A program made the translations under genes and the position numbers. A model generated the notes under the pieces. The model was not told the origin of the DNA. It made no database searches and saw nothing but the letters and a program-made list of their open reading frames with translations. 64,000 bases of DNA from G963556115 sp963675945 (GTDB lineage Bacteria; Planctomycetota; SZUA-567). This document shows, one piece after another, positions 9,301 through 20,000 of the stretch. The stretch spans positions 3,720,001-3,784,000 of the forward strand of contig OY780932.1 of the NCBI GenBank assembly GCA_963675945.1, read 5' to 3'. Each line of letters begins with the position of its first letter. Positions within the stretch are counted from its first letter, which is position 1.

Positions 9301-9765
9301 AGGCAGACTGTCAATAATCTGAAAATTAGGTCGTTGCAAGATGTGCGGCGGTAAGAATACCTCACCTGTATCAGGATAGAGAACAAAAGGAAAACTACTA
9401 CTTGGATAATGCATCCAGTTTTCCAACAGCTCTTGCGCAACTTTCCGAGCTTGAACAGGGTCATCCCCGGCGAGTTTTTGTAAAATTCCAACATGTATAT
9501 TTGTAAAACGCTTAAGATCTTCCCGGCAGCGAGTATTGATAACTTTCATACCAGTATTGATCACGCGTAGAGCCGAATCAACCATCTCCCGAACCACTTC
9601 TTTTGAAGAGTCGAGAAGTCGCTGCCTCTGATTCTGGAAATTACTCTGAATCCCATCTTTCTGTGAGTTATACCAGATCAGGCCGAAGACCAAAATCAAC
9701 ATAACCGAGATTATTGTTGAATAGAGAAAATTCAACAGTGGTATATTGAGCTGTAGGCGCTTCAA
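6394..9765 (-). CDS. Hybrid sensor histidine kinase: dCache-HisKA-HATPase-REC-REC-HPt
   Basis: 1123 residues. Membrane segments near 9-30 and 345-365 enclose a periplasmic Cache-type sensor. A coiled coil (~420-460) leads to HisKA with the phosphorylated His in NMSHEIRTPMN (~469). HATPase follows with DNGIGI and GGTGLGL, then two receivers and an HPt. In the first receiver the phosphoacceptor position reads IIINSILTN, with Asn where Asp is expected, so it looks like a pseudo-receiver. The second is canonical (AEDNPTN, Asp in FMDIQMPVLDG, ~898). HPt has IAHSLKGSCGTIG (~1066). A full His-Asp-His relay therefore fits, but the final partner is not encoded nearby. The start is a TTG preceded by AAAGGAGGAG. 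Confidence 0.9.
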   Translation of the reverse strand: MKRLQLNIPLLNFLYSTIISVMLILVFGLIWYNSQKDGIQSNFQNQRQRLLDSSKEVVREMVDSALRVINTGMKVINTRCREDLKRFTNIHVGILQKLAGDDPVQARKVAQELLENWMHYPSSSFPFVLYPDTGEVFLPPHILQRPNFQIIDSLPSRERLRALSQQIIHAPQGLYIASLLDNYDYSVVVTNKCYAVYLAKLDIIVGFTYIDSQIENESKHEILEYVSDIGINADDYIFVLTPEGVIIAHDNEERIGQNLLEYTDINGVRAVQRLIEVAQNNPEGGFVTYNWRRPSTKKPEDKLAFAKELPELKWIVGSGLYLVNFDMMLHEQTAELQHSFNRSVTQLIYLLIVSIIFIVIVSSILSYLIRSRINAFIQSLHHTVIKHSTLDSKRLLISELEVISNNINSILRDLLQTEDELKDLTANLEEQVAQRTLELQVKTRQLEESSELANAANQAKSNFLANMSHEIRTPMNIILGMQQLLLDSNVSSTQHNYLTKANQAAQSLLGIIDDILDFSKIEAGKLNIEELPLNIEETINNILSFLSFEAAKKDIELIFDYDTNIPDVVMGDPLRLRQIISNICNNAIKFSRKGSIYVSTRVMQSQNGEIQVEFIIQDNGIGIAPEKQKNLFTPFKQADSTITREFGGTGLGLIICKQLIELQRGHISLHSIPDKGTTISFDISFRLVPQGRVPAYTVASRYQGNRVLIIDKNLTALSVLEKYASDGGFVTDTAVSLQDACSLLNENIDKEPIYHTIIINSILTNTYGIEAFMYIKNHFPVGDSKFILLTKQTTPEVIKSSKDIGFDLTLSKPLSPSYLLRALENPHDTAITSSKVLHAKNIQQKKFNDATILIAEDNPTNQEIIETLLKKIGCKVTLANNGKEAVYIARQLTFDLIFMDIQMPVLDGLAATREIREFDQSTPIIAMTAHALQEDYQKSLDAGMNDHITKPVKIERLYDTINNYIIAKESGEEAVDEISEVGAEVVTTEANWGRSERVAKDVPEDVWQALASLPQINIREALENAADDKSLLINLYKEYNQAGGIILENLKDAYHKKNNTDILFIAHSLKGSCGTIGETHISKLAQKLELKLREDINYDVAVDGEELIRALSQFITALHGIFN

Positions 9766-9874
9766 GACTCCTCCTTTATTGAATCTAGACAGAAGGTTAC
9801 AATATACCAGTTATTATACGTAGCGTTACATATTATACAACTCAAAAAAAACTTGAAAGTCCTGTTAGCCCTCC

Positions 9875-10096
9875 CTATAGGCTGGTATTACGCAACATCC
9901 GGCTCTCACGCAGACGAGTATGTCGCGCAAAGGCTCCAGACTGAATACTTTTGAGAGTCTCACGGGCACAACGCGGGCAGTAAACCTCCCTGATATCTAC
10001 CCCGAGCTCCCCCGGCCAGGGCAGGCGAAACTCACCATTATCCTCAATCCGCTTACAGACCTTGCACTGGGTCGATGCTACTACTGGTCGATTCAT
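9875..10096 (-). CDS. Small zinc-ribbon protein
   Basis: 73 residues with two CXXC pairs, C-K-V-C near residue 11 and C-P-R-C near residue 40, the layout of a treble-clef or zinc-ribbon knuckle. The C-terminus is Arg-rich (RHTRLRESRMLR), suggesting nucleic-acid or protein binding. GAGGAG stands nine bases before the ATG. It reads in the same direction as the histidine kinase, 109 bp upstream of it, so the two may be co-transcribed. I cannot name a family. The ribosome-binding site and paired cysteines make it likely real. Confidence 0.6.
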   Translation of the reverse strand: MNRPVVASTQCKVCKRIEDNGEFRLPWPGELGVDIREVYCPRCARETLKSIQSGAFARHTRLRESRMLRNTSL

Positions 10097-10299
10097 TCAA
10101 AGCTCTCCTCATTTTAATACAAAGACATAGACACTGTACAATTACGTTTATTTTCTATTTTCTTTCCAGCAAGTCTGAGGTATCTGATAGTAGTTGCCTG
10201 CATAATTTACCCTCCAACAGGATTAAAATACCAGCAATCCTTGTATTTCACAGATAAAACTATAAAATAGCGTATCTGAAAGCGAAGAAGGAGCGCAGA

Positions 10300-11688
10300 A
10301 TGAAACTATTTGACTCGCATTGTCATTTAACTGATCATAAATTTGACCCAGACCGCTACAGCGTCATAACCAGTGCCGCGACTGAAGGGATAGAACTGCT
10401 CACCTGCGGTACCTGTATTGAGACCTCCCGAGAGTGCAGCGTTCTAGCCGAAGAATTCGCCAATGTCTACGCAAGTATCGGCATACACCCGAATCATGCC
10501 GCCGAGGTCAAGGACATCGACTCCACCTATCATGAACTCAGGCGCCTTGCCGAGTCAGAGAAGGTCGTCGCTATCGGCGAGACCGGACTCGATCTCTACT
10601 GGGACAAAACCAGCCTGGACATCCAGCAAGAACATTTCAGGATGCATCTGGAGCTGGCGACAGAACTCAAACTACCGGTGGTAGTCCATGCCCGCGACAG
10701 TGCCGAGGAATGTCTAGACATGCTCGAAGATTATACCGATAAAGGAATTAACTTTGTCTGGCACTGCTTTGTCACCGGTAAGAAGAAGCTGGAGCGCCAG
10801 CTCCGGCGCGCGCTGGAGCTTGATCTATACCTCGGCATAAGTGGAATCGTCACCTACCCCGAGCAACAACCTCTGCGCAAAATCATCCCGCTAATCCCGG
10901 ACAAACACCTTCTGCTCGACTCCGACTCCCCATACCTTATTCCCAAACCCAAAACGGTCGACAGAAACGAACCGCAGCAGGTTATACGCATCGCCGAGGA
11001 GCTGGCGCAGTTACGCGGCGTAACCACCGAGGATATTGCCCGTATCACGACCCGCAATGCCTATGACTTCCTCAATCTGAAGCTGGAGGAAGAGGGAGGA
11101 GAGATCGCCTATCCCATCCGCGACTCGCTCTACCTCAACCTCACCACCCAGTGCACCAATAACTGCACCTTCTGTGCCCGCAATAACGGATTTATCGTCA
11201 AAGGTCATGACATCTCCCTCAAGCACGAGCCTGAAGCGGGTGAGGTTATTACAGCCATGGGAGATATAAGCAAATACCGGGAGGTCGTCTTCTGCGGCTA
11301 CGGCGAGCCGACGATGCGCCTTGAGGTACTCCTAGAGGTCGCCAGTTATATCAAGGCCAAAGGCAAGCCGGTACGGCTCAACACCAATGGGCTGGCCAAT
11401 CTCTTCTTTGACCGAAATATTGTCCCCGAGCTCGCCAATTGTATAGACGAGGTAAGTATCTCGCTCAACTCGGCCGATCCGGAGCAATACCTCAAACTCT
11501 GTAGGAGTCGGTACCATGAAGCCGCCTTCCCCGCCCTGCTTGATTTCGCCAGACTCTGCAAGGAAGCGGGTATTGCGACCACGCTGAGTGTCGTAGCGAT
11601 GCCGGATATTGATGTCGAAGCCGCACGCCGCCTTGCTGCCGAGCTGGGAGTCGCTTTCCGTGCACGTTCTTTTGTCGATGCCGGCTGA
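10300..11688 (+). CDS. TatD-family metal-dependent hydrolase fused to a radical SAM domain
   Basis: 462 residues in two parts. Residues 1-~255 are a TatD DNase/amidohydrolase barrel with the metal ligands FDSHCHLTD, GETGLD, VVHARDS, WHCF and LDSDSPYL. Residues ~270-462 are a radical SAM domain with a CX3CX2C cluster at C285, C289 and C292, then GYGEPT and LNTNG motifs that bind SAM. Separate TatD and 'TatD-associated radical SAM' proteins are known; here they are one chain. The substrate is unknown. GAAGGAG precedes the ATG. It starts a rightward group with the UDP-glucuronate decarboxylase and peptidase genes, with spacings of 64 and 62 bp. Confidence 0.88.
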   Translation: MKLFDSHCHLTDHKFDPDRYSVITSAATEGIELLTCGTCIETSRECSVLAEEFANVYASIGIHPNHAAEVKDIDSTYHELRRLAESEKVVAIGETGLDLYWDKTSLDIQQEHFRMHLELATELKLPVVVHARDSAEECLDMLEDYTDKGINFVWHCFVTGKKKLERQLRRALELDLYLGISGIVTYPEQQPLRKIIPLIPDKHLLLDSDSPYLIPKPKTVDRNEPQQVIRIAEELAQLRGVTTEDIARITTRNAYDFLNLKLEEEGGEIAYPIRDSLYLNLTTQCTNNCTFCARNNGFIVKGHDISLKHEPEAGEVITAMGDISKYREVVFCGYGEPTMRLEVLLEVASYIKAKGKPVRLNTNGLANLFFDRNIVPELANCIDEVSISLNSADPEQYLKLCRSRYHEAAFPALLDFARLCKEAGIATTLSVVAMPDIDVEAARRLAAELGVAFRARSFVDAG

Positions 11689-11752
11689 TTTAATTGATTT
11701 TACTAATACATTAATATATACTTTTCTTTAAAGACAATATAATGGAGAGACA

Positions 11753-12694
11753 ATGGAGAGAGTCGTAATAGCTGGTGGTGCTGGATTTCTAGGGAGTCAT
11801 CTTTGCGAGAGATTCCTGCGAGAAGGTATGGAGGTATTCTGTCTGGACAATCTCTGTACCGGCAGGATGGAGAATATCGAGCATCTCTGCACCAATGACA
11901 ATTTTCACTTCTACAAAAAGAATATCTATGAGACCATTCTAGTTCCAGGCAAGGTTGACTATGTTCTAAACTTTGCGTCTCCAGCCAGCCCCTTCGACTA
12001 CCTGGCCATGCCGATCCAGACGATGAAGGTCGGCTCAATCGGCACGATGCACGCATTAGGTCTGGCCAAGGCCAAGAAAGCCCGCTTCCTCCTCGCCTCC
12101 ACCAGTGAGTGCTATGGAGATCCGAGTATCCACCCTCAACCCGAAGACTACTGGGGTAATGTAAATCCGGTCGGCCCACGCGGGGTCTATGACGAGGCCA
12201 AAAGATTTGCCGAAGCCCTGACCATGGCCTACCACCGTGAACACGGAGTCGATACGCGAATTGTCCGTATCTTCAATACCTACGGTCCACGCATGCGCCT
12301 CAATGACGGACGCGCACTCCCGAATTTTATGTGCCAGGCACTCAAAGATGAGGATGTCACCGTCTTCGGAGACGGCTCTCAGACTAGAAGCTTCCAGTAT
12401 GTCGATGATCTGGTCGAGGGAATATTCCGCCTGCTGATGTCTGCTGAGATCTACCCGACCAATATCGGCAACCCCGAAGAGGTATCGTTGCTGGACTTTG
12501 CCCGGGAGATTATCGCCATCACCGGCTCCAAGAGCAAGATCGTCTTCAAGGAGCTGCCGGAGAATGACCCCAAGGTACGCCAGCCCGATATCAGCAAGGC
12601 CGAGAGAATTCTCGGCTGGCGACCACAGGTTCAACGTAGCGCAGGGCTCAAGATTACCCTTGACTACTTCAAACAAGAGTTGGGGCTTGCCTGA
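11753..12694 (+). CDS. uxs: UDP-glucuronate decarboxylase (UDP-xylose synthase)
   Basis: 313 residues of the extended short-chain dehydrogenase family. The NAD-binding GGAGFLGSHLC is at residues 7-17, the catalytic YDEAKR near 148, and FNTYGPRM, FGDGSQTRSFQYVDDLVEG and RQPDISKAERILGW are diagnostic of UXS. It oxidises and decarboxylates UDP-glucuronate to UDP-xylose in the cytoplasm, feeding surface polysaccharide. The length matches short bacterial forms with no arnA formyltransferase domain. GGAGAGACA precedes the ATG. Other glycan genes are absent nearby. Confidence 0.88.
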   Translation: MERVVIAGGAGFLGSHLCERFLREGMEVFCLDNLCTGRMENIEHLCTNDNFHFYKKNIYETILVPGKVDYVLNFASPASPFDYLAMPIQTMKVGSIGTMHALGLAKAKKARFLLASTSECYGDPSIHPQPEDYWGNVNPVGPRGVYDEAKRFAEALTMAYHREHGVDTRIVRIFNTYGPRMRLNDGRALPNFMCQALKDEDVTVFGDGSQTRSFQYVDDLVEGIFRLLMSAEIYPTNIGNPEEVSLLDFAREIIAITGSKSKIVFKELPENDPKVRQPDISKAERILGWRPQVQRSAGLKITLDYFKQELGLA

Positions 12695-12756
12695 GACAGG
12701 CCGTCCTCTGAGGACTGCAGATTCAATAACAGATAAACCGACGCAAAGGAGAAAGC

Positions 12757-13956
12757 ATGAGTATCAATAAAGATAGGTTGTGCAGAACATTTCTGGATTT
12801 AGTAGCTATTCCGTCTCCTTCAAGGCGTGAACGGGAGGTCGCAGACTGGCTGAAACAAGAATTTACAGCTTTGGAAATCGGAGCAAGCATTACCGAGGAC
12901 GCTGCTGCCACCGAGGTTGAAGGTAATGCCGGCAATCTTCTGGTGCGTATTCCCAGAAACGGCCGCGGCAAGAATATCCTGCTCACCAGCCATATGGATA
13001 CGGTTGAGAGCGGTGAGAGACCGATAACCGCCCTCTTTGACCCCGCCAGCGGGCAGATAACCTCCGACGGCACCAGTATCCTTGGAGCAGATGCCAAATC
13101 CGGAGTCGCCGCCCTGGTCGAACTAGCACGAGTCATCAAAGAGGATAACCTCGAACATGGAGAACTCCTCTTTGTCTTCTCGGTCTGTGAAGAGAAAGAA
13201 TGCCTGGGTGCAGGTTTTCTGGATGAAAACGAGTACCGAGCGCTGGACTGCTGCATTACCCTGGATCACTCCTACCCCAACGAGGTCATTATCGGCGCCC
13301 CAACCAAGATCGCCCTGCAGATCACCGTCCACGGCACCGGCGGTCATGCCGCCTTCCCTGAGCAGCGCATCAATGCCGCCCAGGTAATGGCCAAGACTAT
13401 CGGACGTCTGCCGAGCAAACGCCTCGACGAATTCTCCACCGCCAATATCGGCATCCTTTACTCGGGTACTGCGATCAATGTTATACCCGATGTCGCTTAC
13501 GCCGAGTACGAGATCCGCAGCCACCGCGACGAACTGCTGGACTTCCACCTCTCGCGCACCCTCTCCAGCATTGAGGCTTCGGTACGTGAAGCCCGGGTTT
13601 ACGTCGGAGGCGGAATAGGCTGCCGCGGTATCGGCGCCGACGGCGATGAGGTGGATACGATCAAAAAGGCCACAGTAGAAGTAGATGTCATTACCTGCTA
13701 CTCCGGGTACCGGATTGCAGATTCCGCCCTGCCGGTAGAGCTGCTTAGACGCGGAATGAAGGCTTGCCAACTCGATATGGATATGGTCATCGCCCAGGGC
13801 GGGTCTGACGCCAATATCTACAATGCCCGGGGTTTACCGTCGGTCGTTCTCGGTTGCGGAATGCACGCGGTACACGGCAACAGCGAACGCGCCGACCTTG
13901 AGGAGATGTGCCAATGCGTCGACATCCTCCAGCACGCTATCGGCTATGAAGTATAA
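12757..13956 (+). CDS. M20-family peptidase T-like metallopeptidase
   Basis: 399 residues. Di-zinc ligands of the M20 family are visible: SHMDTVE, LGADAKSG, CEEKECLGA with the catalytic Glu, CITLDHS, and GMHAVHGNSE near the C-terminus. The dimerisation insert includes GTGGHAAFPE, and GGSDANIYNARG is typical of the PepT/CPG2 type. It is likely a cytoplasmic aminopeptidase or carboxypeptidase; the peptide substrate is not evident. AAAGGAG precedes the ATG by six bases. It is the last gene before a strong bidirectional terminator. Confidence 0.85.
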   Translation: MSINKDRLCRTFLDLVAIPSPSRREREVADWLKQEFTALEIGASITEDAAATEVEGNAGNLLVRIPRNGRGKNILLTSHMDTVESGERPITALFDPASGQITSDGTSILGADAKSGVAALVELARVIKEDNLEHGELLFVFSVCEEKECLGAGFLDENEYRALDCCITLDHSYPNEVIIGAPTKIALQITVHGTGGHAAFPEQRINAAQVMAKTIGRLPSKRLDEFSTANIGILYSGTAINVIPDVAYAEYEIRSHRDELLDFHLSRTLSSIEASVREARVYVGGGIGCRGIGADGDEVDTIKKATVEVDVITCYSGYRIADSALPVELLRRGMKACQLDMDMVIAQGGSDANIYNARGLPSVVLGCGMHAVHGNSERADLEEMCQCVDILQHAIGYEV

Positions 13957-13991
13957 GACAGCAGAAATTTTAAGACATAGACTGAATTCAA

Positions 13992-14033
13992 ATCAAACAA
14001 GGAAAATCACCACTGTGATTTTCCTTGTTTGAT
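13992..14033. terminator. Bidirectional terminator between convergent genes
   Basis: Perfect 19-bp arms (13992-14010 and 14015-14033) with a CACT loop contain GGAAAATCAC and its complement. The arms end in T-rich sequence on both strands. It separates the peptidase gene from the autotransporter. Confidence 0.9.
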
Positions 14034-14089
14034 AATATGATGTTACAGCCCTCAGCTCTGCTGCGGGCTATAACCTTTACACCTTATGC

Positions 14090-17000
14090 CTAAAAACCAA
14101 CCTTTACCCCTGCAGTGAAGCCGACATTGTAACCCTTATCCCAGATCTTCTGATCATAACGTCCGAAGACAGATACATTGTCCTTGATAAGAGCAGTCAG
14201 ACCCAGACCCCAGTATGCGCGGTTAGTTGCCATGCCGTTCATAGTTGTGCCGTAAGTCTGTGAACCGATTGACGCTGTAGTAGTTGTATTACGGGTACCA
14301 CCGGTGTTCAGGTACTCAACTTCCCAACCACCCCAAACCTCAGGCAGGAAGGCCAGATCGTCAGAAGTACGGATCAGCTTACCAAGTCTTACTCCCAGAT
14401 CCTGCAAGAGGGAGTTAGAAGTAAAGCTGTTGTACTTAACATTAGCCGCACCAGCACCGGTCTCAGTGAATTCTGGATCATAGAACAGAGTATAACCGAG
14501 GCTGTAGCTAGGAGTCAACTGAATGTCTGCTGGCAGGTTGAAGGTGTAACCAACTGTACCAGAGATATTAAAGTCAACACCGGTTCTGTCGCCCTTGGCG
14601 GTAGCACCATTCCAGATATTACGGTTAGACTCAAGAATATGTACACCCATGGTTGGTGAGAGATCAACAAAGAAGTTGTCCCAGTTGTATGAGGCATAAG
14701 CACCGAAACGGAGAAGGTTATCAGTTGAATCACCACTGTTCCAGTTCACGTCGGTCTTGTTGTAGCTGTAACCGAAGAGCGCACCTACACGGAGTTCCTT
14801 AGCGAACGCGTAATCCAGACCAACCATAGTACCGATGTTCCAGAAGTCGTAACCAATCATAGTTCCGTCGGTTCCCTGTTCGCCGAAGCCACCGAAGCCG
14901 TTAGCCCAGACCTGAACCTTCTTGTATACTGCGCAGTCAGAGCCAGAGGTGAATCCTGCTTCATAAGCTTCAGCCAAAGTCTCAGCATCAGCCATGTCGC
15001 TTAGAGCCGCTGTTGCCCCGCCTGAGTTGAAGGATGAAGCCATACCTGAAGCGATGTTACCGGAGCGGAAGCTGGTCATCTGGTTAGATACCGCTGTAGT
15101 AGAAGCAGAGATACCCATCAACGCGTTCTGTGCAGACTGAGTAGTAGCCTCTTCACCGATAGTCTCTTCAGCCGCACGTGCAAACTGTGCTTCACCAAGG
15201 TTAGACATAGCCTGAACATAAGCCTGACCTGTAGAATCAAAGCTGACTTCATTTGAAATCAAGTACTGAGCCGCTGTAGACGCTGTCGCTGTACCGCCGT
15301 TACCAGTTACTGCAGAGTTGATGCCAGAGGTATTAGTGGAAACAACAATATCGTTCATTGTAGCTGCGGCACCAGTAGAATCCGTAAGCTTATAGAATCT
15401 ATACTTATCATTAGTATTCAATGTATCCAAATCCGTTGAACCAGCTACATTTGCATCAAATACATTAAGATAAGTAACGCCACTTACACCATTCGCTGCG
15501 TAGATATCATCATAAGATGTAGTTGCAACAGTTCTTGTTGCTGCAAGCATTGTGGTACCAGTAACTTCAGCAAAATCATTTGTACCGGCAACGCGAGTAC
15601 CTGATGTTGCAGTACCAAGATTCAATGACAGCGTTGAACCAGCAGTCAAGGTATAACCACCTGCAACTCCAGTGATATCAAAGTTACCCTTAGCTCCTAC
15701 GTTAACTGAATCACCTGCAGCAGTTGCCCATGCCGCAGCAGTGTTAAAGTCAAGATCACCGTTAACATTTACTGTTGTCATAGTAATATTTGACACAGCG
15801 TTAACTTCATTAATCTGACCATATTTACCTTCAGCAATATTCACTGTTGTGAAATTAACTGTATTTGTTGCATCAGTAGCATTGAATATAGCATCACCAA
15901 CCGCATTGGCTCCATATAGATTCAAGGTTGAAACCGTAAGAGTATCAGCTGTACCACCACCATCCGTAACATTAAAAGTACCAACAAAAGCAGCATTTGT
16001 TGAAGTATCACCACTGATATTCAGAGTTTCAATAGTACCCTGAGTACCTGCAGCAATGGTATTAACCAAAGAACCTGTTGCTGCGGCAGTAGAACCGTCA
16101 ACAGTAACGGTACCGAGTTTGAGAGTTGAAGCCTCAGCACTAGCAGCATTATAAGCCATATTGTTATTAATATAACCTTGTATTCCAGTAAATGTTACTG
16201 CAGTAATATTGACATCCACTCCTTTAGTAATAACTACACCAGTACTATGAGCTGCATCAGAATTGATATTAAGAACATCAATATCAACATCCTGATAGAA
16301 AGTTGATCCAACCGTTGCGTTATCAATTTCAAGTTTTGCAGACTCGGCTGTACCATTCAGGTTGACTGTACCAATACCGAAACTACTCTTGGCAGTACCA
16401 GCATCATACATATCCAACTCTGCTGTAACAGTCTGAGCAATAGCAGCAGTAACATCAAGGATACCAAGTTTATTACCACTCTCAGCACTCTTATTGGCAA
16501 TTGTCATAGTAGTTGTGTTATCAGCACCAGTAGCGTTCAATACACTAATTCTTGACGCAGTAGTTCCAGGTACATAATTACCATTAGTTGCATCATTAGG
16601 ATTAACAGCCGCACCAGTATTAATGGTAAGTGTACTTGTATAAGCACCAGCCGCTGCATTCTTATATTCCAAAGTACTGCTAGAAATATTAAGAGCTGTA
16701 TCAACAGCCAAATTACTTCCATTACCAACATTCAGATGACCCTGAATATCAAGAGTATCAACTGTTGCGGTACCAGCACCAGAAATCAAACCATACTTAC
16801 CAGCAGCAACTTCAAGTTCATTACCAAGATCTGGTGTACTACTAATGTCCAGTTCACCAGAATTAGCAGTATTCTCATTCAAACCAGCAAGAACAATTGC
16901 TCCAGTATTTGTATTTGAGGTACCATCATTACCAATATTGGCTCCTGCAGTAACCTTGCCTTGAATAGTAAGGCTATCACTTGTAGTTGCTGTAGTAAGC

Positions 17001-20000
17001 TTATTAACAGTAACACCTGTACCAAGAATTTTAGCAGATGTTCCAGTCGCAGTCAGATCTGCAATAGTACTTGCAGCACCAGCCGCATTATTCAGAGTAC
17101 CTGCCAAGGTAACTGTTCCAGCAGCTGCATTAAACGCACCGCTTTGCTGATAATATGTAGATCCAGAAGCGACAGTAACCGCACCTGTACCAGCCAAAGT
17201 TGTTGCCCCAGTAGCGACCAATGTAGAATTACTGCTAACTGCGACAGTCTCACCATTACCCGCAGCAACAGTACCATAAACCTTTGATGAATCAACATCT
17301 CCACCATTAGTAATATTTGTCTTTGTTGGATCACTTATATTAAGCAATGTACCCGCACTACCGTCTGCAATATCAGATGTAGTAGCACCAGATCCACCTA
17401 TCAGGATATCAGCCTTAGCAGAATCATAAACCAAGTCTGTTCCTAGTGAAAGTTTTGTTCCAGCAACCAAAATCACATCATCACCATCTGCAGCACCATC
17501 AAGAGTAGCCACATCTGTCGATGTACCCAGCGCATCAAGCTTAACATCATCGTTACCATTACCATTGATATAAAGAGTACCACCGGCAATTGTAACACTT
17601 CCAAGATCAATATCTTGATCCTGAGCAGAAGAAACTGTCAATTTAGTATCATCAGCAATTGTAGTAGTACCACTGACAACAACGGTATCGTCTGCATTGG
17701 TACTTGTAATTGTTGCGCCTGAGCCATCTACATACTCAGTTGAAAGGGCTGTTATAGTAGTAGCACCAACATCATTAGTTGCACCTGTTACTATACTACC
17801 ACCTTCTTTCAGTACAACTGTACCAAGAGCAACATTGAGCTCAGCAGTATTGGCATTTGTAGCATCAATGTTTAGCGCAGCGGAAATTGTTGATGTTCCA
17901 GAAACTGTAACAGTCAAAGTTTCTGCATCTGCATCTGCATCAGACAGAATAGTACTAGCTGATGAAACAGTCAAATCATCATCAACAGTAAGTGTCTGAC
18001 TATCCTCACTCAGTGCAATAGTACCACCTGATAGAGTCAAATCATCAGTAGCAGCAATATTTCCAAGTGCAGTCAACTTACCAGCAGAAACTGTAATATC
18101 TGCAGCTGAAATACCAGCAGTACCTCCTGTTGTAACTGTACCGGTGCCACTCTTTGTCAAATTACCAGTCAAACTTGCACCAGCAGTCAAAGTCAGCGCA
18201 TTAGTTGTCACATCAAGCGTCAGACTATCTGTTGTATTGGTATCGGTAACCTGTGTTGTAATTGCTTGCGCAACAGTAGAACTCAATACAGCAGTTCCAT
18301 CAACCTTAATGCTGTTGATAGTTGGAGCAACTGTAGTATTATCAAGTTCCAGAGTACCAGACAATGCAACATCATTCAGATCTACAGTACCAGCAGCAAC
18401 ATTAACTTCCAATGTTGAACCTGCACCAACTGTTACATCAGCCACACCTGAATCTGTATCTACACCAAAATCAAGTTCTGAATTGGCATCAGCAACTCCA
18501 ATGTAACCTGTTTTAGAAGCAGTTACGGCCAGTGATGTAACATCCACATCTGTAGTTCCTACAGAAGAAGTAACACGAAACTCAGCTCGGCCAGCATTAT
18601 CTGTAACAGATTCACCGGCAAGAGTAAGTGAACTTAGAGTAACTGTATGCTCATCTCCAGTTCCATTATCAATACTTAAAGATGCATCTTTACCTGTAGC
18701 ACCAGTAACTGTTGTTGCTCCCAAAGCAGTAGTAACAGCAGAACCAATATCAGATGTAACTGACAACCCTGCAGTATGTGAAGAATTTGCAGTAACTTTT
18801 ACTACCCCGAGATCACTACCGGTTATCCGGTTATCAAATATACCAGCAGCAACAGCGGTTGATGAAGCAACAACATTGAGATTTTCGATATCAGCAGCAA
18901 CACCGGTCTGAGTATGAGTAGTTTCAAGGTTATAAGTCTCAACATCGAACGCTTTGGCAGTTGTAACACCACCGGCACCGCTTGCAGTCAAAGAACCTTT
19001 AATTACTGTACCATTAGTACCCAGAGTAATCAAACCAGCCCCCTTAAGGGTAGTACTGTCGGTTGCAGCAGTATCTGCAAGCTTCAAAATTGTAAGCGCT
19101 GAAGCTGAATCTACCACACCAGTACCACTTGTTGTTATACTCTTAATACCTGCAAGCATATTATCAATTGTTAGATTATTATTAAGAGTACCGGATAACG
19201 CTAAATCATTCAAAGTAACTGTGCTACTAACATTAGGGCCGGCAGCATTTGAAATATTAAGAGTAGCACCCGCTTCAATAGTGGTATCAGCAGCATCGGT
19301 ACCATCATCGGAGACGACAAATGTTACATAGTCATTGGTCTGTGGAAGAATAACCAGATCGCCAAAATCACCAGCAGTCACTTTCAGGGTATCAACAGTT
19401 GTCGCATTTATTGTTGCCGCGTTATCATTTACACCGGCATCCAAAGCCAACACAGCCGCGCCCTGGTCATTCTGTCCGCTAACAGCAGCAGCCTTACCGG
19501 AAAGAACGACATCACCCACGGTATAGGTCTTTGTACCAGCCAGATCCTGTGAAGGATGCAAAGTCAGAGTAGCATCATTTGCAGTGTCGGCGGTAGCACC
19601 CTTTGCACCTGTGATAGTAACTCCACCCAACACTGTAGTCAACTCACCACCAAGAACAGAATCAACTTGCAAAGTTGCAGCCCCGGCATTTCCTGCAGTA
19701 GCATACGCAGTAACAGCAACTGTACCAAGATTACTGTCATGCACCTGGTTATCAAAGCTTGAAATAATATCTGCTGCAGTCTGAGCATCAGCAACGACAT
19801 TCAAATTTGTAATTGTTGCAGCAGCAGCTGTCTGTACATGGTTACCTTCCAAATTATAAGTAGCAACTTTAAAAGCTGCTCCTGAAGTCAAAGCTCCTGT
19901 TGCCAGAGCATTGGTAACTGTACCAGTGGCTGTTCCTGCAGCGTTCAAACCACCTGTCAATGTCAGTGATCCGGTACCAGCAAAAGTAATTGAATCATCA

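Noticed and set aside
11703..12179. 158-codon minus-strand frame opposite the UDP-glucuronate decarboxylase gene
   Set aside because: It is a shadow of a strongly supported gene and has no motif of its own.
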